Notes: generated by a model not told the origin, from the sequence alone. A DNA stretch of 64,000 nt from Amycolatopsis sp. (GCF_025464955.1 NZ_JAODNM010000056.1:1-64000); one strand, 5' to 3'. Shown: positions 1 through 9,274, numbered from the stretch's first letter. A program made the numbers and translations.

Positions 1-551
1 GGGCGTTGCTGGCGGCGAAGGCCGCCGGGCATTCGCACGTGATCGTGGACGGCACGTTGATCTACACCGACCGGATCGACACCCTTGGCCCCACCGTCGG
101 GGTGGATCTGTGGTGGTCGGGGAAGCACAAGCATCACGGCGGCAACATTCAGGTCGTGTCCGCCCCGGATGGGTGGCCATTGTGGACCTCGAATGTGCGA
201 CCTGGCCGTGAGCACGACACCACCGCGGCCCGCGCTGACCCCGACTTGTTAACCGTGATCGCCGTGTGGGTCAGCGATGGCCAACTCAGCCTGGCTGACC
301 TGGGCTACGAAGGCGAACCCGATATCTTCACGATCCCTTTCAAGAAGCCACAAGGTGGGGAGTTGACCATCGACCAGCAGGCCTACAACGCCGTCCACGG
401 CGCCCTGCGCTGTCTTGGGGAACGCGCTAACTCCCTACTGAAAACGACGTACAAAGCCCTGCGTCGCTACCGCGGCTGCCCCTGGCGGCTCAGCAAGATC
501 GTCGCCGCCGCGCTGGTCCTGCTCCACCACGAAAACCACCGGACCACATGA
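1..551 (+). CDS. IS5-family DDE transposase, 3' part
   Basis: C-terminal part of an insertion-sequence transposase with a DDE_4-type RNase H-fold catalytic domain. The reading frame is open to the left edge, so the start lies outside the window. Catalytic-type positions are visible: Asp in VIVDGT, Asp in LADLGYEGE and Glu in LGERANSLLK, with the GREHD block between the first two. The C-terminus (VLLHHENHRTT) looks natural for the family, so only the 5' part is missing here. The other end of the element is not visible, so its terminal inverted repeats cannot be defined. It marks the left end of an accessory region. Confidence 0.85.
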   Translation, partial: ALLAAKAAGHSHVIVDGTLIYTDRIDTLGPTVGVDLWWSGKHKHHGGNIQVVSAPDGWPLWTSNVRPGREHDTTAARADPDLLTVIAVWVSDGQLSLADLGYEGEPDIFTIPFKKPQGGELTIDQQAYNAVHGALRCLGERANSLLKTTYKALRRYRGCPWRLSKIVAAALVLLHHENHRTT

Positions 552-819
552 TCCACAACGACCAATCACACAACGCGACAACTGGTTACTCGGAAAGGCT
601 CAATGCTCTGCAGTATTTCCGAACTGGCAGCTGCATCCCCTGCGCCATTGGTGAATTCTCCGGCATTTCCAGAGCGAGACACCTTTCAGGAAGGGCGCTA
701 CGCGCAGGGGCGACAACATTGCTCCGGCGGCGTGCAGCACCGCTCAGCCAAACGCGTGAATCCGATAACACAATCAGTTCAAACCGGGGCGGAGTGTTCG
801 ATGTTATTCTACCCGCTAT

Positions 820-1185
820 TTATTTAGAACCAATAAAATCGGCCAGTCGTCGGACATCCATCTGCTCACTCCAGCCGCGTTTCCGGCAGGATTCAACCAA
901 TTCCAGCGCCAAAACTCTTGCCAAAGTTAATTGCTCATCTATTTCAACGAGAAACTCAACGTTTAAAGCATCTCTATTATCGGACACTCTGATCATTCCG
1001 TCGCCCGCAGCTTCCAAATTGAGCCAGAATGGTCCGTCAAAAAATCTCACGCGCGAACTCCTATTGTCCGCACTATTGAGCAGCGATAAAGATCCCATGA
1101 ATTGAAGAAGAAACGCTAGCGGCATGTCCTCCCACCGAAACTCGGGAAAGGACACGTCTCCACACTCCGCCCACACGGGCCCCAT
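820..1185 (-). CDS. Hypothetical protein, low-GC island gene
   Basis: Encodes about 121 residues of acidic, mixed alpha/beta-looking protein with blocks such as VRFFDGPFWLNLEAAG and LTLARVLALELVESCRKRG. I do not recognise the family; size and composition would suit an immunity-type or other small accessory protein, but that is a guess. The base composition is clearly more AT-rich than the surroundings, which suggests transfer. The ATG at 1185 has only a weak ribosome site. A better site (AGGG, 6 nt spacing) precedes an ATG at 1228, which is out of frame by one base in an AAAA run, so the real start may be lost by a frameshift (see findings). Confidence 0.55.
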   Translation of the reverse strand: MGPVWAECGDVSFPEFRWEDMPLAFLLQFMGSLSLLNSADNRSSRVRFFDGPFWLNLEAAGDGMIRVSDNRDALNVEFLVEIDEQLTLARVLALELVESCRKRGWSEQMDVRRLADFIGSK

Positions 1186-1489
1186 ATTGTATTTCCATTG
1201 GAACTCAGATCCAAACTTTTGCTGTCATAACGAACCCTAAAATGCAAGTTGGCCTTTCCCGACGGAATACGCGGTTTCCATCTCTTGAGTATCTGTGTTT
1301 AGCCACATGCCAATAGCCGTCCCTCCACCTGACGATTCGGAACCATTGGGAGTTCAGCTCGGCGGTCTACCGCGCAGAGCCGTGGCCACCCTCCCCAACT
1401 CGGCCAACAGGCCAGTCGGGAGCTCACCGGGCCACCCTCGGATCGTACGGAACCGGGCCGGATCGAGGTGACGTCTGACACGGGGGACA

Positions 1490-2638
1490 ATGGGAGGCGT
1501 GACTGCCCTCGTCGAGACGAAGCCCGCCCTGAAGATCGGCCCCTACCAGGTCGATCCACCAGTCGTGCTCGCACCGATGGCCGGCATCACCAACGTCGCC
1601 TTCCGCACCCTCTGCCAGGATTACGGCGCCGGCATCTACGTGTGCGAGATGATCACCGCCCGCGCAGTCGTCGAGCGGCACCCAGGCACCATGCACATGA
1701 TGACCTTCGGAGCGAACGAAAAGCCCAGGTCCATGCAGCTCTACGGCGTCGACCCCAAGACCATGGCCGAAGCCGTCAAGATCATCATCGGCGAAGGAAT
1801 CGCCGACCACATCGACAGTAACTGGGGCTGCCCAGTAGCCAAAGTTACGCGTAAGGGCGGAGGAGCGGCGCTCCCGTACAAGCGGAAGCTGTTCGGCAAC
1901 ATTCTCTCTGCCTGCGTAGAGGCCGCCGCGCCCTCAGGCGTGCCGATCACGGCGAAGTTCCGCATTGGGATCGACGACGAGAACCTTACCTACCTCGACG
2001 CTGGCCGCATCGCCGAAGAAGCCGGCGTCAGCGCAGTCTCACTGCACGCCCGCACTGCCGCTCAGCGCTACTCCGGCAAAGCCGACTGGTCTGCGATCAC
2101 CCGGCTCAAGGAACACGTGAAGTCGATCCCGGTCCTCGGCAACGGCGACATCTTCTCCGCAGACGACGCCGTGCGGATGATGGCTGAAACCGGCTGCGAC
2201 GGCGTGGTCGTCGGCCGCGGCTGCCTCGGTCGCCCGTGGCTGTTCGCCGAGCTTCAGGCGGCCTTCCGCAGCGAGCCCATCCCCACCGGCCCTAACCTCG
2301 GCGAGGTCGCCCGGGTCCTCCGTCGACACGCAGAGCTTCTCATCGAGCACGACGGAGCGACAAAAGCATTGCGCGACCTCCGCAAACACATGGCCTGGTA
2401 CCTCATGGGCTTCCCCGTCGGCTCAGAACTGCGACGCGGCCTCGCCATGGTCACCAGCCTGACTGAGTTGGACGACCTCCTCGCCCAACTCGACCACGAC
2501 GCACCCTTCCCCACCGCCGCAGAAGGACCTCGAGGCCGACAGGGCTCTCCCGGCAAGGTGACGCTGCCTCACGGCTGGCTCGACGACCCCGACGACGACG
2601 GCGTCCCCGAAGCCGAGGACATGCACTCCGGCGGATAG
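1490..2638 (+). CDS. dus: tRNA-dihydrouridine synthase, DusB/NifR3 type
   Basis: FMN-dependent enzyme that reduces uridine to dihydrouridine in the D-loop of tRNA, using NADPH. The 382-residue protein starts with the TIM-barrel hallmark VVLAPMAGITN (about 25-35), has the catalytic loop NWGCP with Cys114 as the general acid, and the phosphate-binding NGDIFSADD and GVVVGRGCLGRPW segments, followed by the C-terminal helical domain (LRKHMAWYLMGFP). Length fits the DusB family. The ATG at 1490 is preceded by GGGGG; a GTG at 1499 is an alternative, but its purine run is too close. It stands alone, between the foreign-looking left end and a gene-poor stretch. Confidence 0.93.
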   Translation: MGGVTALVETKPALKIGPYQVDPPVVLAPMAGITNVAFRTLCQDYGAGIYVCEMITARAVVERHPGTMHMMTFGANEKPRSMQLYGVDPKTMAEAVKIIIGEGIADHIDSNWGCPVAKVTRKGGGAALPYKRKLFGNILSACVEAAAPSGVPITAKFRIGIDDENLTYLDAGRIAEEAGVSAVSLHARTAAQRYSGKADWSAITRLKEHVKSIPVLGNGDIFSADDAVRMMAETGCDGVVVGRGCLGRPWLFAELQAAFRSEPIPTGPNLGEVARVLRRHAELLIEHDGATKALRDLRKHMAWYLMGFPVGSELRRGLAMVTSLTELDDLLAQLDHDAPFPTAAEGPRGRQGSPGKVTLPHGWLDDPDDDGVPEAEDMHSGG

Positions 2639-3394
2639 TTGCCCACAAACCATCCACAGAGCTGTCCACAAGTCCATGCCAACAGCAAAGTGCACGAAAC
2701 AGTCAGCTTGGCGCTCGGCTTCCCGATCGGTTATGCCGTTCTCGAGGGCAATAGCGACAACCCCGCTGACGAGCAGGTAGACCTTAAGCCGATATACTCG
2801 CCGCCGACAGAGAAGAATTAATGCTAACTATATACCTTTCTGTCGCCGTCCAAGTTTTCCATACCGGCAGCAGAATGATCACCAACTTGACTATTTTCAG
2901 CGAAGTGCTTTATTAGCTTAGCGCTTGCGGCTCGCAGACTCCAGAGTAACTCCAGAGTTGCCGATACCGAAAGTCGCTAGATTTATCTTGCGACCCAAAC
3001 ATCTGCGGTCGCCCCCAAGAGCCAAAACCAATCTCGCCAGCATGCAAGCGGCCCTCGTGGGCCGTCTTCGAACGCTGACTATAGAGGCTTTGGAACTGAG
3101 CGGTGTGAGGCAACGAAACGCCGGTGGCAGCGTACGCGGCTTTCGCCAACGACTAGCAGTCGAGTCCGCCGCTGACCTGCGTCTTGCCTGCTGGTATTTC
3201 ACTCACCTCATGATGAGTTTCCGTGCTTTGTATGGGGTATCCACACACCACATGACCTGCCAGCGGTCGTACGCACTGTGACCGATCGACGACCTTTCGT
3301 TACTCCGCATGGGTATGTTCACCAGCCTCGCGTATCTGCGCCAGTGTCGTGGCCACTTTGCTCATGATCATCCACACTGCGAGAGGCCACGCTG
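2639..3394. other. Gene-poor stretch
   Basis: No open frame here looks like a real gene on either strand; those present have implausible, Arg- and Ser-rich composition. Just after dus there are two near-matches to actinobacterial DnaA boxes (CCATCCACA and CTGTCCACA, about 2650-2675). Bases 2790-2920 are distinctly AT-richer. I see no tRNA or repeat. Confidence 0.5.
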
Positions 3395-3700
3395 TTGACG
3401 ACCGACTATCAACCCAACGACGACAACCACGTCAGAGGCAGCGAAAAGCCGCCAACGCCGTATCAGATCAACAGGTTCTCCTTCGTGAGCAGAAGGTCAA
3501 GCAGCGACTGCGGTACGTGTGGCTCGTCGGCAGTCTCATCGTGGCCTTGGGGCTCGGTGGTGCGACCGCGTACGGGGTGTGGATCACCAACCGAACACCC
3601 TTCAGTTACGTCGGTCTGATCGCAGGCGTCGGGTCTACAGCCGCCGCCGCGTGGCAGGCTGCTGGTGGATCAGGTCGCAGCGGAACGACGACGTCGTCGT
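3395..3700 (+). pseudogene. Remnant of a small two-helix membrane protein
   Basis: A TTG start with a GAGAGG ribosome site opens a protein-like N-terminus (MTTDYQPNDDNHV, then EKPPTPYQINRF). Around 3470-3490 the sensible reading moves to another frame that encodes two hydrophobic helices (VWLVGSLIVALGLGGATAYG and YVGLIAGVGSTAAAAW). One frameshift therefore separates the N-terminus from the membrane part. The 3' end runs into the oppositely oriented damaged gene at 3606-4176, so it is probably also truncated. The family is unknown. The end coordinate is approximate. Confidence 0.4.
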
Positions 3701-4176
3701 TGAGCCAGGTGATCTGCTCCATCACATATCGAGCGCTTCCTGCGCGGGGCAGGCGATGCCGTCGACGAGTTCGCCTCTGGACCACCGGGTCACCACTCGA
3801 TGATGGCGATGGTGACGTCGAGCGCGGCCGAGCCGAACAGGAAACACGAGTCCGGGCCCCGCAGGTGCACCACACCACCAGTCTCCGGGAGCGCCACCAG
3901 CGCGTGCGTCGCTCGGTTGGCGATCGCCAGCACGATCTCCAGCTCCGATACCACCGAGTCTTCACTGCTGCGTCGACGGCCAATGGCGTCGATCCGGCAG
4001 TCAATTTGGTCCAGGTCCTCACCGGCGTTGCGCTGTTCAAGCCTGCGAGATGCGATCTTCAACAGCCCGTCGAAGTGCGTCCGCAGCACCACGATGTGAG
4101 CGGGGTGGAAGACACCGATGCGGTCATCGGCTCGGCGGTCCCAGGTCACTTGACCACGAAAGGCGCTCTCTACCAT
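3606..4176 (-). pseudogene. Decayed ESX-adjacent gene, left copy
   Basis: Reads as one protein only if two single-base deletions are repaired. The N-terminal part ends GGVVHLRGPDSCFLFGSAAL...IAIIEW, then WSRGELVDGIACPAQEALDM follows in the next frame, then ITWLNDDVVVPLRP in the third. Alignment with the related fragment at 10460-10804, which is intact over this stretch, places both deletions (near 3786 and near 3731). The start is uncertain: ATG at 4176, or up to 4317 if the 3' end of the upstream gene is overlapped. Function is unknown. The gene lies directly downstream of the ESX cargo cluster on the same strand. Confidence 0.6.
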
Positions 4177-4276
4177 CGCGTCACGACCGTCGTCGCGCGC
4201 ACCAACCCGGACAGATCGCTGGGTATTGCGAGAGCTGCGTCCGCCCGGTTCGGCGAGGCGAGCAGCGCGGTGGCCA

Positions 4277-4771
4277 TCAGGCTGATCCGCTAGCCGACTC
4301 TGCTTGGACCGTGGCATTGGCGACCCGAAGCCCCTGCTGGATTTGCGGCTGGTGAAGGCCTCCCCCCGTGGGCAGACACGTGACGAACTGCTGGCGCAGC
4401 TGGCGGGCGCCCGCTCGATTCGGCACCCTGATGTGCATACGTACCGGCGCGGGCTTCACGGTGACCGGGGCGCCGGCCGGGACGACCTGGACGACGTCGA
4501 ATCCCCAGCCGACGTCCCGCGCGGACGGTTGCAGCAGCAGCCGCAGCGGGCGGATCAGCAGTTTGAGCAGGTACTCCAGCGTGCCCAGGATGATCGGGAC
4601 GAGCACCAGGATCGCGAGGACGACGAGCAGCGCCAGTTCGAAGATGTCACCGGTCAGGCCACCTGACGGGATGAACTCCCGGGGGTTTTTGATCGGTATC
4701 CACTGCCGCGACCCCAGCCACCGGGTCCGGCCGACGGTCCACACGCCGCCCTGGGCGTCCGCGAAGATCAT
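4277..4771 (-). CDS. Membrane protein of the ESX cargo cluster
   Basis: A 164-residue protein starting MIFADAQGGVWTVGRTRW. It has one long hydrophobic stretch at about residues 40-70 (LALLVVLAILVLVPIILG then a Leu-rich amphipathic segment) and a soluble Pro/Val/Gln-rich C-terminal half. I do not recognise a named family. The ATG overlaps the TGA of the upstream gene by four bases (ATGA), so the two are translationally coupled and probably act together. It is the last intact gene of the minus-strand ESX cluster. A role as membrane partner or immunity factor for the cluster's secreted proteins is possible but not shown by the sequence. Confidence 0.75.
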   Translation of the reverse strand: MIFADAQGGVWTVGRTRWLGSRQWIPIKNPREFIPSGGLTGDIFELALLVVLAILVLVPIILGTLEYLLKLLIRPLRLLLQPSARDVGWGFDVVQVVPAGAPVTVKPAPVRMHIRVPNRAGARQLRQQFVTCLPTGGGLHQPQIQQGLRVANATVQAESASGSA

Positions 4772-5379
4772 GCCGGGGTCCCGTTCTCCCAGCCGAAGGA
4801 GTCGAAGATGCCCAGCGCCAGGTCGCAGACGTGTTCCCAGTCCGGCCAAGACGGCGACGCCACCGACACCACGGCGATCGTGTCGCCGTCAGGTTCCGGA
4901 ATCCACACCGACACCTGCCGGTTGAGCACGACTGCGGGGACTGCAGGGGCCGTCCCGACGTCTTGAGCTTCTTCCGTCACCACGGCCACCGCCTCGCCCG
5001 CGGGGAGCGTCAACACCTGTGGGGCGGCTCCCAGCTCCTGATGAATCGTCATCAGGGCCGCGATCTCCGTGCTCAGCGCCGACTGCGACGCCGTCATCCG
5101 GACACACGTCAGCAGCGCCGACACCGGCCTGGTCGGAACGGACGGCGAACGGAACAGGCCCATCGCGGCGTACTCCAGACCACCGCTGCCCAGCATGGCG
5201 CCGAAGTCGGCCATCACCGCGGCGACCATCGTCGAGCTCTCGTCGACGTCGTCCAGACCGAGCAGGTCCGCGAAGTGACGGGCTAACCCAGCATCGTCAC
5301 GCCCTTCCTCGAATAGCGGGAGTGGGACGAATCCTCGCGGCAGCGACAGCGAGAACGCCTGCGGCGTCGACGTGGTCAC
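4768..5379 (-). CDS. Conserved hypothetical protein of the ESX cluster
   Basis: A soluble 203-residue protein, MTTSTPQAFSLSLPRGFVPLPL at the start and DWEHVCDLALGIFDSFGW near the end. There is no signal peptide and no membrane helix. I recognise no catalytic motif. Both ends overlap neighbours by four bases (ATGA at 5376-5379 with the long helical protein upstream, and at 4768-4771 with the membrane protein downstream), so it belongs to one tightly coupled operon. A chaperone or immunity-like partner for the upstream secreted protein is a reasonable hypothesis only. Confidence 0.75.
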   Translation of the reverse strand: MTTSTPQAFSLSLPRGFVPLPLFEEGRDDAGLARHFADLLGLDDVDESSTMVAAVMADFGAMLGSGGLEYAAMGLFRSPSVPTRPVSALLTCVRMTASQSALSTEIAALMTIHQELGAAPQVLTLPAGEAVAVVTEEAQDVGTAPAVPAVVLNRQVSVWIPEPDGDTIAVVSVASPSWPDWEHVCDLALGIFDSFGWENGTPA

Positions 5380-6764
5380 GATGCCGCCCTGCCAGCGAGC
5401 CGACCGCTGAACGTCTGCGCTGCGGGTGCGGGCGGGTTCCCCTTGTCGTCGGTGAGCTGCTGGTAGACCTGACCGCCGACGATCTTGGTGCCACCGATGC
5501 CCGCGTCGATCCCACGCCCCAAACCCGACAGCGGGTCGACCGCCATACCGCCGCCGGTGATGCGACCGAGCATGTTGAGACCCTTCGTACCGACCATCTG
5601 CCCGTTGATGATCTTGCTCTCGCCTGCGACGAGCACCCGCCCCGCCAGCCCTTCGCCCTTGATCGCGACCGTTCCGAGGTCGCCAGCCTCGGCAACGAGT
5701 TTGCCAGACTGCGCCACCTTCACCGTGGCTCCGGCCTTCCCGAGATCACCGGCCACATCGGCGGCCCGCCCAATCGCACCGGCTTCCTTCAGCCCGGCGC
5801 TGGCGACCTTGGCGCCGCTGCCGATGCTGGCCGCAAACGGCACCGCACCCAGCGCGTCCAACCCGATGGTCGTCCACGACACATCAGCACCCGCGGCCTT
5901 CGCCAAGCCGTGAGCGCCCAGTGCCGCGACCGAGGTGAGACCGGCAGCCGCGCCGAAGATCGCGCCGACCGGTTCGAACGGGGCGGTGATGATGGCGATC
6001 ACCCCGAGCACGGCACTGACCTTGCTCAGCACGTCGCCGATCTTGGCGATGACGTCGGCGTGGTCCTTGACCCAGTTCCAGACGTCTCCGGCGAGGTTCT
6101 TGACGCCGTCGACCATCTTGCCGATGGCTTCGCCGATCTTGTCGAGCCAACCGGGTTCTTCCGGCGCCTCGTCTTTGGCTTTGCGCAGGGCCGATGCAAC
6201 CTGGCCGGCCAAGTCCAGATGCTGGTCGAGCAGACGCTTTGCGCTCTCTCGGAGAGCATCCAGGCCGCCTTGTGCCTGAGTGAGGCGCTGCTGAGCCTGC
6301 CCGAGGGCGTCCTGAGCCTGCTGGAACTGGGCGGGATCGGTGAACGTCTGGCCAGCCAGACGGAGATTGGGGTTGGACTGGGCCTGCGTGACCTGCGACT
6401 GCGCCGCTTCGGCCTGTCGTTCGAGATCGGCAGCTTGGCGCTGCATGGTGCCCAGGTCGTCGGCCCACCTGCTCAATGTGCCGGACGCACCGGTCAGCGA
6501 CTGCTGCGCCTTGTTCAGATAATCGGGGACCTGCCCGACTGTGCCTTGGAAGGCTTGTGCGCCATCGCCCTGCCAGAAGCTGTCAGCCTTGCCCAGCCGG
6601 GTGAGGTCCTCGTAGGCCTGACCGATCTCGGTGGCGACCTTGCCCAAGGTCGCGGCGACGTCGGCGACCTTGGCCACGGTCCCGGGTGCGGGGTCGAACC
6701 CCAGCGCCGGGTAGTTGGCGGTCTGCAGGGGGTCGACCTTGTCGACGATCTGGTCCCAGGTCAC
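5376..6764 (-). CDS. WXG100-like long helical ESX substrate
   Basis: 462 residues from a GTG that overlaps the upstream stop (GTGA). The N-terminal 110 residues look like a WXG100 helical hairpin, with the turn SFWQGDGAQAFQ. A Gln/Ala-rich coiled-coil stretch follows (about 120-190), then an amphipathic and hydrophobic region (about 255-320, VSAVLGVIAIITAPFEPVGA) and a Gly/Ala/Val-rich C-terminal part. It resembles long WXG-type type VII effectors, but no toxin domain is recognisable at the C-terminus. The membrane-active-looking middle could be the functional part. The likely partner is the small WXG-type protein just upstream. Confidence 0.75.
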   Translation of the reverse strand: MTWDQIVDKVDPLQTANYPALGFDPAPGTVAKVADVAATLGKVATEIGQAYEDLTRLGKADSFWQGDGAQAFQGTVGQVPDYLNKAQQSLTGASGTLSRWADDLGTMQRQAADLERQAEAAQSQVTQAQSNPNLRLAGQTFTDPAQFQQAQDALGQAQQRLTQAQGGLDALRESAKRLLDQHLDLAGQVASALRKAKDEAPEEPGWLDKIGEAIGKMVDGVKNLAGDVWNWVKDHADVIAKIGDVLSKVSAVLGVIAIITAPFEPVGAIFGAAAGLTSVAALGAHGLAKAAGADVSWTTIGLDALGAVPFAASIGSGAKVASAGLKEAGAIGRAADVAGDLGKAGATVKVAQSGKLVAEAGDLGTVAIKGEGLAGRVLVAGESKIINGQMVGTKGLNMLGRITGGGMAVDPLSGLGRGIDAGIGGTKIVGGQVYQQLTDDKGNPPAPAAQTFSGRLAGRAAS

Positions 6765-7147
6765 GACGCACCACCACCCAGCCGGTCGGTAATCACCGAC
6801 TGCGCACCCGTTGGCGCAGGAGTAGTAGTGACAGGAGTCGGCGACGGTTGCCCGCTGGGGGATTGGCCGAGCGCGGCGATGGCTTCGCTCTCCACGTCGG
6901 CGTAGGCCTGTTTGGCTTTGGTCAAGCCGTCGACCACGGCCCCGGAGAACTCGGCGATCTTGCCGATTCCGTACTTCCACCGGTCCTGGAACTCCGCGCC
7001 CGCCGAATCGATCTCACGGCTGCCCATGTCGCTCGGGGTGGAGTCGCCGAGCGCCTTGTTCGCGTCAGTCATCCGGTCCTTGGCCTGCTGCAACGTCGTG
7101 ATGAGCGTGCCCATCTCGTTCAGGTCGACCTGGTACCCGCCCGCCAT
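6761..7147 (-). CDS. WXG100/ESX-1 secreted-protein-like partner
   Basis: A 128-residue helical protein beginning MAGGYQVDLNEMGTLITTLQ, with a central turn (EFQDRWKYGIGKI) and a Pro/Thr-rich tail. The layout matches small type VII secretion targets that pair with a longer partner. There is no signal peptide, as expected for ESX cargo. It is coupled by a 4-base overlap to the long helical gene downstream, which suggests the two form a heterodimer. The tryptophan is not in a strict W-x-G motif, so family placement rests on fold-like pattern and context. Confidence 0.7.
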   Translation of the reverse strand: MAGGYQVDLNEMGTLITTLQQAKDRMTDANKALGDSTPSDMGSREIDSAGAEFQDRWKYGIGKIAEFSGAVVDGLTKAKQAYADVESEAIAALGQSPSGQPSPTPVTTTPAPTGAQSVITDRLGGGAS

Positions 7148-7194
7148 CTACACCTTCCCCTCGTCGACATCGGATAGTGCTTGTGATGCGGCCT

Positions 7195-7947
7195 CTAACG
7201 TCCGCGACGCAGCTGCTCGAGCAGGTCGTAGATCTTCGCGATCACGGTGTCCGGCCGACCCGGGGACACGTTGACGTACCGCTCGTAGCCGGGTTCCTCG
7301 GTGAAGGAGAACAAGTAGCGGCCCTGCTCGGTGTCGTAGAAGGTGCACACGTTGGCGCCGGTCTTGCGATACCCGTGAACCCCGTCACGAAACCCGGCCG
7401 AGATCTGACCGCTGCTGGTGCGCGGCAGTCCGGCGACCTCGAGCACGCGCCGGACATCCCGACGCGGTGGTGCGCCGTTCATGGCCTGGCGCAGGTCGGA
7501 CTCCGGGACCGACAGCCCCGGCCACGAACTGGGAGCGACCGCCGGAAGCTCCGCGAACAGATCTTCAGCGAGCGCTTCAGGACGAGCCGGACGCAGCAGC
7601 ACCTGGCCACTCGAGGCGACGTGACAGGCCAAGATCGCATCCCGCCCACTCGCCGCGACGTGCAGGCGATAGCCCCCGGTGGGAGTGGTGACGGTCGCGG
7701 AGAACTCCCGCTCACCGCGGCCCAGCACCCTCAAAGTGAGGAGGAAGGCTTCGCTGAGCCCGCCGCCGTGCCACAAACCGTGCTCCACCAGCGTCCTGCG
7801 GATGCCGTCGAAGTGCGGGTGCTGTTCGTGCGGGTGACGCCACACCGGTGTCGGTGCGAGCACGGCCGGCAGTGACACCTCGGCAAGGTTCGCCGCGGCC
7901 AGGACGCACTCCACAGGGAGCACGATCTCGCGATTGATCACCAGCAC
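7195..7947 (-). CDS. espG: ESX secretion-associated protein EspG
   Basis: A 250-residue cytoplasmic chaperone-like protein of the EspG family, which in mycobacteria binds PE-PPE heterodimers and delivers them to the ESX machine. Recognisable blocks are LPVECVLAAANLAEVSLPAVL at the N-terminus, HPHFDGIRRTLVEHGLW, and the C-terminal FYDTEQGRYLFSFTEEPGYERYV. Length is slightly below mycobacterial EspG (about 280-300), normal for other actinomycetes. It sits directly downstream of the PPE-like gene, its expected client, 19 bases after that gene's stop. Confidence 0.85.
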   Translation of the reverse strand: MLVINREIVLPVECVLAAANLAEVSLPAVLAPTPVWRHPHEQHPHFDGIRRTLVEHGLWHGGGLSEAFLLTLRVLGRGEREFSATVTTPTGGYRLHVAASGRDAILACHVASSGQVLLRPARPEALAEDLFAELPAVAPSSWPGLSVPESDLRQAMNGAPPRRDVRRVLEVAGLPRTSSGQISAGFRDGVHGYRKTGANVCTFYDTEQGRYLFSFTEEPGYERYVNVSPGRPDTVIAKIYDLLEQLRRGR

Positions 7948-7966
7948 GACGGTCCCTTACTGGCGC

Positions 7967-9274
7967 TCACAGGCCGATGACCGGTGGTGACGTACGCGGC
8001 AGCTCACCGATGAGAGCCTCGTCGGGATCGTTTTCCAGCAGATACGCCGGACGCTGGTGCTCAGCGTCCTCCTCACCCTCGCCCTTGCCGCCACGACCCA
8101 TGCCACCCGCGCCCGAGGTCCCCGGCCGCCCGGCCGCATTGGACGCCGTCGCTCCGCCGGGACGAGCGGTTCCGGACTCGCTGCCGACCGATCCAGCGCC
8201 AGCGCCCTTGCCCGCACCGAGCTCACCAGCGCCCGAACCCGAACCGGAGCCACCGGACCCCGAGGAGAACCCTCCTGCGCCACGACCACCGATCCCACCG
8301 CTGCTTCCGCCGGAGCCGCCACCGGGACCGAAGCCACCGCCAGGCCCGAAGCCGCCCATGCCCGGCATGAACCCGCCGGACCCTGCTCCACCGGAACCCG
8401 GTCCGAACCCACCACTGCCGTTGTAAGCACCGGAAGACTGATTGCCTCCGCTCCCAGGCCCACCTGTTGCCGGGGGCGGAGGGACATAGCCCGCTGCCGA
8501 GGTGCCTCCGTTGCCCGGCGCGCCCGAGTGCACAGGCGCTTGGCCACCAGAGCCGGGTGCGCCCTGCTGCTGGCCACCGCTTCCACCGGGGCCGCCAGGC
8601 TGGGAGCCGCCGTTGCCACCACCAACCGGGCCGCCACCGCTCGCGCCGACGTGACCGTTGCCGCCGCCACCGGGACCCGACGGCCCACCGATGTGACCGG
8701 GGTTGCCGGGCCCGGGGCCACCGCCACCGGGGATAGGGGCGACCTGAATGCCGGCTCCGGCCGGGGGCATACCGAGTTCGCCATAGTTCGACGGTGCCTG
8801 CCAGCGTCCGGAGTTGTCGGTGGACTGCCCGTGGTAGACGGTGTAACCGTCCACGACCTGCTGGGACTTCTGGTTGTAGGCGGCGATCTCGTCGGCGCGG
8901 TTGGACATGAACGAGAACGGCGTGTTGCTGACCCAGTCGTCCGACGGCTTGTCGCCCAGACTCCCGACCGCCGCGATTTTGCTGTGTAGGTCGTTGAAGG
9001 AGCTGCCCTGGCCGACGTACAGGTTCTGCGCTTGGGCGAGATGGTCGCCGCTGACCTGGGAGGCCTGCACCATCGGCCCGGCACCGGCGTAGGCCTGGCC
9101 GGCGGCGTCTCCCTGCCAGTACTCGCCCATGCCTCCTTGAAGTTGGAGCATGTCGTCGGCGATCTCTTTGTGCAGCGCCGCCAGCTGTGCGGCCGTGTCG
9201 CTACCGTCGTACATGCCGGTCGGACCGGCGCCCTTATTGACCATGTCGATGATCTGCTGCGCGGTGTACGCCAT
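7967..9274 (-). CDS. PPE-like ESX substrate with Gly-rich tail
   Basis: 435 residues. The N-terminal 170 are a helical PPE-type domain starting MAYTAQQIIDMVNKG with the W-x-G turn EYWQGDAAGQ (about residue 53). The middle and C-terminus are low complexity, dominated by Gly, Pro and Ser. It lacks the literal Pro-Pro-Glu motif, as is common outside mycobacteria. It is probably exported by a type VII system with EspG as chaperone. The ATG shares one base with the stop of the lipoprotein gene upstream (TGATG). The tail composition explains the many long false frames on the other strand. Confidence 0.82.
   Translation of the reverse strand: MAYTAQQIIDMVNKGAGPTGMYDGSDTAAQLAALHKEIADDMLQLQGGMGEYWQGDAAGQAYAGAGPMVQASQVSGDHLAQAQNLYVGQGSSFNDLHSKIAAVGSLGDKPSDDWVSNTPFSFMSNRADEIAAYNQKSQQVVDGYTVYHGQSTDNSGRWQAPSNYGELGMPPAGAGIQVAPIPGGGGPGPGNPGHIGGPSGPGGGGNGHVGASGGGPVGGGNGGSQPGGPGGSGGQQQGAPGSGGQAPVHSGAPGNGGTSAAGYVPPPPATGGPGSGGNQSSGAYNGSGGFGPGSGGAGSGGFMPGMGGFGPGGGFGPGGGSGGSSGGIGGRGAGGFSSGSGGSGSGSGAGELGAGKGAGAGSVGSESGTARPGGATASNAAGRPGTSGAGGMGRGGKGEGEEDAEHQRPAYLLENDPDEALIGELPRTSPPVIGL

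Noticed and set aside
548..1105. Open frame on the + strand opposite the low-GC gene
   Set aside because: Composition is Ser/Arg-rich and non-protein-like; the minus-strand frame at 820-1185 is clearly better.
2925..3281. 118-codon frame in the gene-poor stretch
   Set aside because: No ribosome site, no recognisable pattern, and overlapping frames on the other strand look equally random.
5019..6905. 628-codon frame on the + strand across the WXG-type gene
   Set aside because: Antisense shadow: very high GC keeps it open; the product has no recognisable domain, and the minus strand holds coupled genes with 4-base overlaps.
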